Positions 55,015 to 64,000 of a DNA stretch of 64,000 nucleotides are shown piece after piece. Under the pieces are notes generated by a model. It saw only the letters and a program-made list of their open reading frames with translations. It had not been told where the DNA came from and made no database searches. Position 1 is the first letter of the stretch; each line of letters starts with the position of its first letter. A program made the translations under genes and the position numbers. Source of the stretch: Simmondsia chinensis (taxonomy: Eukaryota; Streptophyta; Magnoliopsida; Caryophyllales; Simmondsiaceae); the NCBI GenBank assembly GCA_018398585.1, contig JAGTTD010000010.1, positions 28,622,638-28,686,637 of the forward strand. The letters run 5' to 3'.

Positions 55015-55329
55015 ATTAAAAATTTCTTTTTTTAACTTTTTTTTAATTATTTTGTTACCTTTCTCATTTATATTTATATTTTTCTATTTGAATTTCTTTG
55101 TTTTTATTTTGTTTCTTTGTTTTAATAATTACCTTCATGTATTAATTTTTACGTCATAGTGTTCCAATTTATGATATGTAGACTTAATATTTTAAATTTC
55201 TAGCCAAGTTGAAAGTGAGGCTCATCTCTTCTTTTGTATTATTATGGTAATTAGTTGAAGTAGTTATGACTAGTTTCCTCTGCTAAAACAAAAATAAATT
55301 TTTAACAGTCCAAATTTAGGTGTCTACAC
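55015..55329. other. AT-rich spacer, no gene
   Basis: This is T-rich sequence with no recognisable feature. It is the left border zone of the E13 relic. Confidence 0.5.
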
Positions 55330-57164
55330 TTCATGAGGGTGAGGCTATGTATCGAGAATTAGGTACAGGAGCACATTCACGTTATATGCCGGCGTAGTGT
55401 CGAGACTATGTGTGATGTGCCGCCTTCTATAAACCATACTTATCCTCCTGGTCCTTTAGCTAACTTAGGTATAGTGGATCCTATTTCACATTTTGTTTTT
55501 TTCTCATGCACATTTTAGTAACAATGACTTTCTTAGGGCCATCACATCCAATGAAGAGCCTAGGTCTTTTACATAAGTAGTGCAATATGAACATTGGAGG
55601 GAAGCTATGAGAAATGAAATTGAGGCTCTTGAATAGAGTTGAACATGGAGTCTTGAAGTCTTGCCTCCTTCTAAAAGGCCATAGATTCAAATGGGTATAC
55701 AACATGAAGTACAAATCAGATGGATCCATAGAACATTACAAAGCCTGTTTGGTGGTAAAAGGTAGAAAGGGTAGACTATCATGATACTTTTGCGCTTGTT
55801 GCAAAACTTGTCACAAACAGATGAGTTCTTGCAGTTGCAGTGTCTCGAAATTGGATTGTTCATTGAGTTAGATGTGGAAAATGCCTTTCTGCATGGCCAT
55901 TTGAGTGAATAAGTGTATATGAAATTGCCATAAGGTTTTGGAAAACAACTTGAAGGGCGGGTGCTTTGCCTACGAAAGTCTTTTTATGAACTTAAGTAGG
56001 CATCCAAAAAATGCAATCAGATGTTTAGTTCAACTTTGTTTAAAATTAGGTTTAGGTAGTCCAAATCTAATTATTCTCTTTTCACTCTAGGACATAGAAA
56101 TGTTTATATGGATGTTTTAATTTATGGTAACGATGTTCTTATTACAAGAAATAATCTTGATAGTATAATGAATGAATAGAAGGTCCTCAGTCAGCAGTTT
56201 GGAATTAAGAGTTTAGGACCCGCAAAATGTTTTCCAGGGGTTGAAGTAGCTTGTTCATCAAGTGGACTCGCATTGAATCAAAGAAACTATATTCTTGACA
56301 TTTTATGTGATGCTAATTTACTTGTGCAGAGCAGCCTCTACACTTATTGTTCAAAATCATCATTTAGCAAACCAAGTAAGTGTGCCACTTTCTAACCCTA
56401 GTCATTACCGACATTTAATGGGTTGATTGTAGTATTTCACTATTAGTCAGCTATATATTTGTCGTGCCATTCATGTTCTTAGTCAGTTTATGCATGAGCC
56501 TCGAGAACTACAAATTGAAGTTGTTGCACACGTCCTGCTTTACCTTAAGAGAATGCTGGCACAGGGTATTTCTCTTTCGTCTCAGTGTCATCTTCAATTA
56601 CAAACTTATTATGATGCGAAATAGGGTGGGTGTCCTACCACTAGGAGACTCACCACTGGGTTTGTTGTGTTGTTGAGTGGGGTACCAATTTCCTAATGCT
56701 TAAAGAAGCAGTACTAGTCTCACGATAGTCATCTGAAGTAGAGTATCGAGCAATCGCCACTGTTACTGGTCAATTGGTTTGGTTACGTCATTTATTACTT
56801 GATCTTATCGTTCCTATTGTTCAACCTTTTATGCTGTTGTTCTGTGATAATCAAGTGGCTCTCCATATAGCTTCTAATCTTGTACATCATGAGCACGAAG
56901 CACACTGGGTTAGACTGCCATTTCTTTTACAACAACAACAGCAACAACAAACCTAGTGCCTTCAAGGATTCCCGCCTAAGCAGGGTCTGGGATAGACTGC
57001 CATTTCTTTTGTGAATGATTAATAGCAAAAGTGATTGTTATCTCCTATGTTCAATCTACAGAACAGTTTGCATATATTTTCACAAAGGCCCTTAGTTTTC
57101 TTTCCTTTCTACACTTAGTTGCAAGTTTGGCGTTGTGAACTAACATGCTCCAACTTGAGGGCAT
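55330..57164 (+). pseudogene. pol: E13: old copia relic, RT and RNase H
   Basis: Fragments in order, in shifting phases, are EHWREAMRNEIEALE (~55585), YNMKYKSDGSIEHYKACLV, LDVENAFLHGHLSE, MDVLIYGNDVLIT (weakened catalytic site), then VLSQFMHEPRELQIEVVAHVLLYLKRM, and RNase H with YYDA-K-stop-GGCPTTRRLTTGF, EVEYRAIA and LFCDNQVALHIASN. Stops are very frequent. A purine tract 'caacttgagggcatg' and an LTR start follow. No 5' LTR or gag was found, so the 5' half is missing. A SINE fragment interrupts it at 56929-56992. Confidence 0.8.
56929..56992 (-). mobile_element. 5'-truncated SINE fragment with 18-bp target duplication
   Basis: A 64-bp insert lies between two perfect copies of TAGACTGCCATTTCTTTT (56911-56928 and 56993-57010). 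On the minus strand it ends in a TTG-repeat tail (GTTTGTTGTTGCTGTTGTTG), preceded by 'ttaggcgggaatcc', like the 3' end of plant SINEs with TTG tails. Long duplication, tail and 5' truncation all fit LINE-mediated insertion. Confidence 0.75.
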
Positions 57165-57165
57165 G

Positions 57166-57225
57166 TGTTGAGATTATTATTTTCTTGTATAGTCCTTTTT
57201 TTTTTGTTATTTTTGTGCAAGTAAT
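57166..57225 (+). repeat. E13 3' LTR, left part
   Basis: TGTTGAGATTATT follows the purine tract; it is interrupted by E15 after 60 bp and appears to resume at 63855. Confidence 0.6.
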
Positions 57226-58255
57226 TGTTGGAATATTGGGATACTGTGTTTTAATTTTGTCTATCTTATATTTTGCCTCTATCCAACATAGGAAGAATAG
57301 TGAAGGAAAGTCTAGTTTATGTATCCCATTTTCCTTGTACTTGATAAAGTCTCGAGGGGCCTAGAGTGGGTTTGTGCAGTACATGGTGTGAGCCCACCTC
57401 GCCTCACTAAGGCGCATTGCGCTGTGGTATGGTATGGACTTTTTCCAACCCAGACTTTTATTTTTGTGAACACTAAATTCAATTTATTGTTATTGAATTC
57501 CAGAGGAATTCTTGGACTGTGCTTAAGCTTGTTATGATCAAGCTCGAGGTGTTCCTCTGTGTCCAACCTCAAGGCAGTTATGCTCGAGGCTGTGTTCAGT
57601 CATCGAAGTTCGAGTTCGAGGTTGTAAACTCGAGCTCGATGTATGCATTTTGACCACATAACTGTCCACTTCTTTCCCTAATCATTTTTCCCTTGATTAT
57701 GCCTAGATTTCTCACTCTTTCTTATACGCCACTTTCCTAATCGATGCCAATTTCTTGTCCATAATCCTTAACCGATTCTTGCATATGTTAAGCATTTTGT
57801 CGATAAATACCGTACTTCAGGGCTTTGGTTTGTACACCAAAATTTACAAAAATCATTCATCTTATTCCCACTAAGATTCTCTATGTTCTTACTCTGGTTG
57901 CTGAGAAAGTTGGGGCTTACTCTAACCCATCGCCCAAGAGTACACTCCTGTGTTGGGTGCCATGTTAACCCCAGGAGTCAGAGTGCCTGCCAATCCCATT
58001 TGTACCATAGCGGGGGTATGAACGACTTGGTGAACTGCACAGCACGGCGAATTCCTTCGGTTCACTCTTTTGTCTCTTAATCTTTTAATTTCAGTTGTTT
58101 AATTATCTTGTTTCAAGTCAAGTTGGTGTAATAAGAGGTTTATTGAGTTCATCTTTGTCATTGTGTCATTTAAGTTTATTTGCCTCCATCTTGAGTTAGT
58201 CTTGATATCTCGAATTTGAGAATTTGATTACTCATTTGCCCGTATTTTACCAACA
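57226..58255 (+). repeat. E15 5' LTR
   Basis: It has perfect TGTTGG/CCAACA ends. It shares 'aggaagagtagtgaagg'-type, 'gaattcttggactgtgctt'-type and 'cgagctcgaggt' segments with 62842-63849. A cluster of CTCGAG/GCTCGA motifs lies at 57535-57640. Confidence 0.87.
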
Positions 58256-58288
58256 ATCTAAGTCGTTTAATAGAATGAATAATCAAAA

Positions 58289-59100
58289 ATGGTTAACGGT
58301 GGTTTTATCATACCCAACATGTCAAAGACTGAACCTTTAGATGCAAAAACTATAAAATTTGTTCTGACAAAATGGAGCTTGTACTTGGACAAATTGATGT
58401 CCATTACACCCTCGCGAGTGCTAGGGCTCATCCTAGGTCAAGTCGTAACTTTGACAAAGATAATCGAACCTGTAGGGGAATATTGCTGCATTATATGATA
58501 GCCCCTCTATACCAAATTTATTGTAAGATAAAAATTGCTAAGGAAATATAGAAGGCCTTACATAGTAGGTATGGAATGGATAATAGCGCTGCTATGGAAT
58601 ATGTTTGCGTTAAGTGGTTGTCTTTCACCATGATCGATGATAGACCTGTTATGGATCAAATCCACGGGTATGAGAACTCATGTGCTGATACACTTAACTC
58701 AGGTGAATTTTCTTATTGAAAAGTTTCCTCCTTCATGGGAAAACTAAAGGCTCAATTAAAAGACAAAAAGAAAGACATGACTTTGTAGGAGCTAGTTTCC
58801 CATATCAATCCCGAGGACCAAAACTAAAAATAAGCAAAAGTAAGGTACCCTGTGCACTCATCCATATCTGCTAACCTGGCCAAGTCTAAAAGTACAGGAA
58901 AGAATGACAGGTTTAAGAAGCCATGGAACAAAAGATGTTCCAACAAGGGTTCTAGCTTAGAAGAAGACCCATGGCAATATACCTCAAAATAACCCTGAAG
59001 GTGGATAGAAACAAGTGAAGGAAACATGCTGGACCTGTGGCGAGATAAGCCATACCTTGAGAGACTACAAGAAGCGACTTGGACCAGGAAGGCCTAAAGA
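58289..59100 (+). pseudogene. gag: E15 Gag
   Basis: It starts at ATG 58289. Copia-type gag with SYLD-like WSLYLDKLM, stops soon after (58497 TGA), then decayed pieces. Near 59024 there is a knuckle CWTCGEISHTLRDY, with the CCHC spacing but Tyr in place of the last Cys. Confidence 0.72.
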
Positions 59101-59470
59101 ACACAAACCCCAGGCCAACCTCACCGAGGGCGGAGAAGTCTTTGTGGCTATGATCTCTAAGGTGAATATGGTTGGGAACATGGTCAAGTGGATTGTAGAT
59201 ACTAGTGCCATGTGGAACGTCTCCACTAATAAGGACCTATTCCAGGAGTATGAAAAAGCCGATGTGAGGAAATGTGTAACATGTCCCTAATCTGAATAGA
59301 AATCTTGTCTTTGGTGCATTGCTTAATTAAAATAGCTTTAAACTGACCTTCGAATCTAATAACCTTGTAATCACCAAAAATACAAACTTTGTGGGGAAGG
59401 GTTTCTGTAACGGGGGTCTCTTTGTACTTGATTTTGAGCTGAATGAGAATGGATCTACTTCTGCTTATAT
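59101..59470 (+). pseudogene. pol: E15 protease region
   Basis: In the frame 59015-59290, WIVDTSAMWNVSTNKDLF aligns with the copia protease start, in which D-S-G-A is expected; Ser-Gly has become Thr-Ser. The conserved downstream part (NRNLVFG-like) reappears after a frameshift near 59290. Confidence 0.7.
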
Positions 59471-60200
59471 TATTGAATCCTTGGATTTGTGGCATGCTAG
59501 GCTCGAACATGTCAATAATAATTTGGTTAAAAACTTAAACAAATGAGTTTAATTCCTAGCTGTAGTCTGATCAAACCTGACAAATGTAGAATATGTGTTA
59601 ACGAAAAGTGCCTTCAGAAGCTTTTTAACAAATCAATTGAACGAACATCTAGCCTACTTGAACTCGTGCACAGTGACTTTATTGACTTTAAGAACACCCT
59701 AAGTAGATGGGTAGGAGGTATTAAATTTCCTTTATTGACGACCACTCGAGATTCACCATGGTGTAACTCCTAAGGATAAGGCCGAGGAAATGTTCCTCAA
59801 GTATAAGGCAAAAGTTGAGAACTAATTAGACCATAAAATCAAAAGGGTTAGGTTTGATAAAAAAGGTGAGTATAGCACTGCCTTCCTTAAGAAGCATTGT
59901 GACAAATGCGGCATTATTCATGATGTATCAGCCCCTTATACACCCAATAGAATGATATAGCAAAAAGAAAAAATAGAACCCTGAAAGAGATGATGAACAC
60001 AATGTTAATCCGCTTAGGCCTACCCTCGAGCTTGTGGGGGGAGGCATGTTTTCTGTATGCCATGTGCTTAAATAGGGTTCCACATAAAAGACTGGATAGA
60101 ACACCTTATGAATTATGGAAGGGCTATGCGCCTAATGCTCAATACCCCAAAGTGTTGAGGGTTTCTAGCTAAAGTCGGGTTACCATAATTTAAAGGAAGT
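59471..60200 (+). pseudogene. pol: E15 integrase
   Basis: LDLWHARLEHVN marks the GAG-pre-integrase segment. CRICVNEKC near 59588 is the zinc-binding pair. HSDFIDFKN follows, then KGEYSTAFLKKHCDKCGIIHDVSAPYTPN. The 59990-60172 frame gives MLIRLGLPSSLWGEA and RTPYELWKG. Two or more frameshifts and many stops break it. Confidence 0.8.
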
Positions 60201-61330
60201 AAAATAGGTCCCAAAACTGTAGATGTTGTGTTGGTTGGTTATGTTGTGAACAATGTTGCATATAGATTTATGTTATTAAGCTCGAGCCTTGGGCTTGATA
60301 AGATCACGAAGTCTCAAGATGCTGAGTTCTTGGAGCATGTTTTTCCCATGAAAAAATCTGTGCATGTGCCACTGTGTGTCTCTTTACTTGATGCATATAC
60401 TCCTTCATCTAGTCATTTGCCCTCTGAACTCAAGGTTTAGGAACTTAGAAGAAGCAAAAGGGATTGAACTTAGACTAGTCTTGGACCTGACTTCATTACT
60501 GCATTTTTATCTTAACACCCTGACTTTGATGAGCATGTTGTAAGTGCATTCATGTTAGAGGAAGATCCTAAGACCTATCATGAGCCCATGAGATCCATAG
60601 ATGCTCCACATCGGAGAGAGGCTATTAACAATGAGCTAGGCTCAATTATGAGCAACAATGCTTGGGTGTTACTTGACCTTCTTAGTAGATGCAATCCCAT
60701 AAGGTGTAAATGGGAGTTTAAAAAATATTTAGGGCTGATGAGTCAATTGAAAATTTTAAGGCCAGATTAGTGGCTAAGAGGTACACTCAAAAATAAGGTA
60801 TAAACTTGTGATACCTATTCACTTGTGATTAAGATAGCCATCGTGAAAATTTTGATTGCTCTAACATCCGTATATAACCTTGTAGTACATCAAATGGACG
60901 TCAAAACTGCTTTCTTGAATGATGACCCTAAGGAGGAAATTTACATGGAACAACCCGAGGGGTTCGAGGTTCCAGATATGAAGTATAAAGTTTGTAAACA
61001 TGTAAAGACCTTGTATTTTTAAGTAAGCTCCTAGACAACGGCATCAGAAGTTCGATTGCACATTGGCCACGCATGGTTTTGTTGTGAACAGTGATGATGC
61101 ATGTGTGTACTCTAAGCATGTTGATAATGGTTGTGTGATTATTTGCTTGTATGTTGATGACATGCTTATTTTTGGTACGAGTGAGAATATTGTGAATACG
61201 ACTAAGTCTTTCTTGCGCTTTTATATGAAAGACTTAGGTGAGGCCGATGTGATACTTGGCATTAAAATTGTTGGATCACCTGGGTCAATCCCACTATGTG
61301 AAAATAAATATTGAGGAAGTTTTGTCTCTT
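60201..61330 (+). pseudogene. pol: E15 reverse transcriptase
   Basis: Blocks are LVGYVVNNVAYRF (end of integrase), then HRREAINNELGSIMSNNAWVL, HQMDVKTAFLNDDPKEEIYM, QPEGFEVP, and CLYVDDMLIFGTS with the catalytic YVDD at about 61150-61161. DLGEADVILGIKI follows. Frameshifts lie near 60730 and 61020, and stops are frequent. Confidence 0.85.
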
Positions 61331-62070
61331 TGATGACACTTCTCCTAAAACTCCCTTTACCTAAATGTTCGCTTGAATATAAACATAGTTGATAGTATTT
61401 CACTTACTTAATAAGCTAAAATTATTGGTAGCATGATGATTTTGATGAATTGCACTCGTCCTGATATTGCCGATGCCATTAGTAGATTGAGTTGTTATAC
61501 CCATAGTCCTAGTAATGAGCACTGGGCTTCTCTGGTTAGGCCTTTGAGATACCTTTGAGGCACCATAGACTGGGGTTTTTGTTATAAATGATTCACTATT
61601 ATTTTAGAGGGATACAATGATGCCAATTTGGTATCTGATAGTAATGAGATTAACTCTACTAATGGCTATGTTCTTATGCTTGCTAACGGTGTTATTCTTG
61701 TAAATCCTATAAACAGACCCGCATTACTAAATCGACTATGGAGTCAGAATTTATTGCTCGTGAGATGGTAGGTTTGCAAGCTGAATGACTAAGGAATATG
61801 CTGGGAGACATTCCACTATAGGGGAAGCCCACTCCATGAGTCTCGATGCATTGTGACTTATGAGCTACCATTGGAGTTGCTCAAAGTGAGGTGTATAATA
61901 GCAAGCGCAGGCATATTCGCCTGAGGCATGGTGTAGTGACGCATCTTATTAAAAATAATATGATCTCGCTCTAGTTTGTAAGGAGTGAGAAGAATTTGGC
62001 ATATCCCCTTAATAAAGGCCTTTCTAAGAAGGCTATATGTGATACAGCAAAGGGAATGTAGATTAAGCCC
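61331..62070 (+). pseudogene. pol: E15 RNase H
   Basis: Decayed pieces include MNCTRPDI-like (61446-61470), MESEFIAREMVGLQAE (~61738), MHCDL, AQSEVYNSKRRHIRLRHGVV and NLAYPLNKGLS near 62000. The order and spacing fit the copia RNase H end. Confidence 0.75.
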
Positions 62071-62220
62071 ACTTGTGTGTCTTGATCTTGGTGGATACCC
62101 ATCTCGAGAGTATTCTTAATGTTCAATAGGTCAAATGAAGCCAAGGTTGAGCATTTTTTGATTAAGCCACCCTAGCCCCTTCCAAGATAATGCTGGTGGT
62201 GACTTGGATCTGTCGAATAT

Positions 62221-62495
62221 GCCATGACGTTTTAGGTTGAGCTTTATGCTTATGTCATCCATAGCCCGCTGTGGAGGTGTGGGGCAGCATACTTGATGGA
62301 CACAATGCTACTGGCATGGCATGAGGATGACCTTCAGTCTCTTAATGTTGTCCAAAGCCCATAGTGGTGGTGTGGGGTAGCGCACTTAATAGACTCATCG
62401 ACCTGCCATGATGTTGAAGATGAGCTCTATGCTCTTAATGCAGTCCATATAGCCTATGATGGTGGTGTGGGTCAGCACACTTGATGGACTCACCT
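62221..62495. repeat. Three imperfect ~86-98-bp tandem units in the E15 3' UTR
   Basis: Each unit starts 'gccatga' (62221, 62319, 62405) and contains 'ggtggtgtgggg-agc-cacttgatgga'. The flanking stretches 62071-62220 and 62496-62828 have no gene. The polypurine tract 'catgtggggaat' precedes the LTR at 62830-62841. Confidence 0.75.
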
Positions 62496-62841
62496 ATGAG
62501 AATGTGGGGATGGTAAGACATCCTCTGTTAAGAGTTAGGGCTTACTCTCGTGAGCATTCTTAAGTACCCAGGTATCGAATCTATTTTGTTGAGAAGGATC
62601 TCATACGTCTGGATTGCTGAGTGCATTTCAACCCGAGAACCACATGAAGGGGAAGTATGTGCTCTTCACAATAACCGCTCATGGTTCAAGACTATGTTCA
62701 CCATTGGGTGGTTGTGGGACATGCATGATAACTAGATGCCGATTCAAGTCCAAAAGATATCGGTATCGTCAAGTGTGGGTCTCATTGCTCAATAACCTCC
62801 TTTATTTCTTCTTTTTTTCAAAATTGAATCATGTGGGGAAT

Positions 62842-63849
62842 TGTTGGAATATTGGGGTAGTGTGCTTCAATTTTGTCTATCTTGTATTTTGGCTCTATTC
62901 CACATAGGAAGAGTAGTGAAGGAAAGTCCAGTTTATATATCCCCTTTTTCTTTGTACTTGGTAAAGTCTTGAGGGGACTAGAGTAGGTTTTGTGCGTCCC
63001 GCGTATTGCGTCGCGGTGTGGTGTAGATTAGACTTTTTCTAACCCGAACTTTTATTTTTCTAGACAGTATATTTTATTTACCGTTATCGAACTCTATGGG
63101 AGTTTTTGGACTGTGCTTGAGGTTGTTATGCTCGAGCTCGTGGTGTCCCTCTGTGTCTAACCTCGAGGCTGATATGCTCAAGGGAATGTCTGTTAGTCCA
63201 AGTTCGAGTTCAAGGTTGCAAGCTCGAGCTCGAGGTACACATTTTGGCCACGTAACTGTCCACCTCTTTCCATAACCGTTTTTTCCTTGATTGTGCCCGA
63301 ATATCATCCTCTTTCCTATCCATACTTTCCTAATTGAGGCTGGATTTCTTGTCCAACCGATTCTTTCTTGCTCACTAAGTTCTTTTGCCTATAAATACTA
63401 TGCTTTGGGGCTTTGTTTTATACACAGAAATTTATAGAAATCATTCATTTTCTTCCCTCTAAAATTCTCTCAGGTCTTACTCCGGTTACTGAGTAGATTA
63501 GGGTGTACTCCAATCTATCTCCCGAGGATACACTCCAGCATTTAGTGTCGTGCTGACTGGGAGTCCAAGTGCCTGACGGTTCCGTTTGTACCGTAGCGGG
63601 GGCATAAACGACTTGGGCAGTGGTGAGCTCCACAACATGGCAAATTCCTTCATTTCAATCTTTCCTCTCTTAATCTTTTAATTTCAGTTGTTTAGTTATC
63701 TTGTCTCGAGTCAAGTTGGTGTAAAAAGAGGTTTACCAAGTTCATCTTTGTCATTGTGTCATTTCGAATTTATTTGCCCCCATCTCAAGTTAGTCTTGAT
63801 ATCCTGAATTTGAGAATTTGGTTGCTCATTTGCCCTTGTTTTACCAAAA
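62842..63849 (+). repeat. E15 3' LTR
   Basis: It matches 57226-58255. The right end is CCAAAA instead of CCAACA and is followed by the duplication GTAAT. Confidence 0.87.
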
Positions 63850-63854
63850 GTAAT

Positions 63855-64000
63855 GTAATGTAATCTAGGCAGTAATTAAGTCGCCGATTATTCACCTCTT
63901 CCCTTTCCCTCTTGTAACCAGCTAGAGGACTTATGGCACCAATTAATGGTGTCTTCATTATATTGTTATTTAGCTTAGGATTCCATCTCTTGCAAGTATT
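63855..64000 (+). repeat. E13 3' LTR, right part, runs off the window
   Basis: After the E15 target duplication, the sequence should continue E13's LTR from 57225. No second copy is available in the window, so this is placed by nesting logic alone. Confidence 0.45.

Larger units (their letters stand above)
57226..63849 (+). mobile_element. E15: degenerate Ty1/copia element inside E13
   Basis: LTRs of 1030 and 1008 bp (TGTTGG...CCAACA; the right end decayed to CCAAAA) flank gag, protease, integrase, RT and RNase H in copia order. A perfect 5-bp duplication GTAAT lies at 57221-57225 and 63850-63854. Stops and frameshifts are dense, so it is much older than E5. I did not see a convincing tRNA primer site. 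Confidence 0.9.

Overview
The window looks like intergenic repeat-rich DNA from a flowering plant. It contains no bacterial-type operons and no host gene I could recognise. Almost all of it is plant transposable elements: Ty3/gypsy and Ty1/copia LTR retrotransposons with initiator-tRNA-Met primer sites, a large Tat-like LTR element full of tandem repeats, an endogenous pararetrovirus (Caulimoviridae-type) relic, SINE-like pieces and TIR-bearing DNA-element candidates. Every element's coding capacity is broken by stops, frameshifts or deletions. The species cannot be named from what is visible.

Layout. (1) 1-13862: one large minus-strand LTR element (called E1), its left LTR cut by the window edge. 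Its 12.4 kb interior has no gag-pol but holds 62-, 80-, 79- and 19-bp tandem arrays. (2) 14122-19888: a gutted plus-strand gypsy element (E2) whose right LTR is split by a minus-strand gag-only gypsy element (E3, 16427-19769). (3) 20773-32288: a degenerate minus-strand gypsy element (E4) split inside its integrase end by a full-length plus-strand copia element (E5, 21574-27625, target duplication TAATA). (4) 32289-36180: caulimovirid relic (E6), followed by a solo LTR (E7, 36181-37294). (5) 38022-38519: a triplet-based minisatellite and TAA-rich tract into which a plus-strand gypsy element (E8, 38525-49990, duplication TAGTA) inserted. E8 is itself split by a nearly complete minus-strand relative (E9, 42228-48023). 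(6) 50833-55014: two candidate TIR elements (E10, E11), the second carrying a pol-less copia element (E12, 51794-54706). (7) 55330-57225 and 63850-64000: an old copia relic (E13) containing a 64-bp SINE fragment and split by a degenerate copia element (E15, 57226-63849, duplication GTAAT).

How the parts relate. The nesting gives a relative order: E3 after E2, E5 after E4, E9 after E8, E12 after E11, and E15 after E13. E3, E8 and E9 share the same gag type and similar LTRs, so they form one family containing a near-complete copy (E9), a decayed copy (E8) and a gag-only copy (E3). Several stop codons are C-to-T changes relative to the relative elsewhere in the window, as expected for long-silenced, cytosine-methylated DNA. 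Some reading frames in the region begin at non-ATG codons; these starts are formal only.
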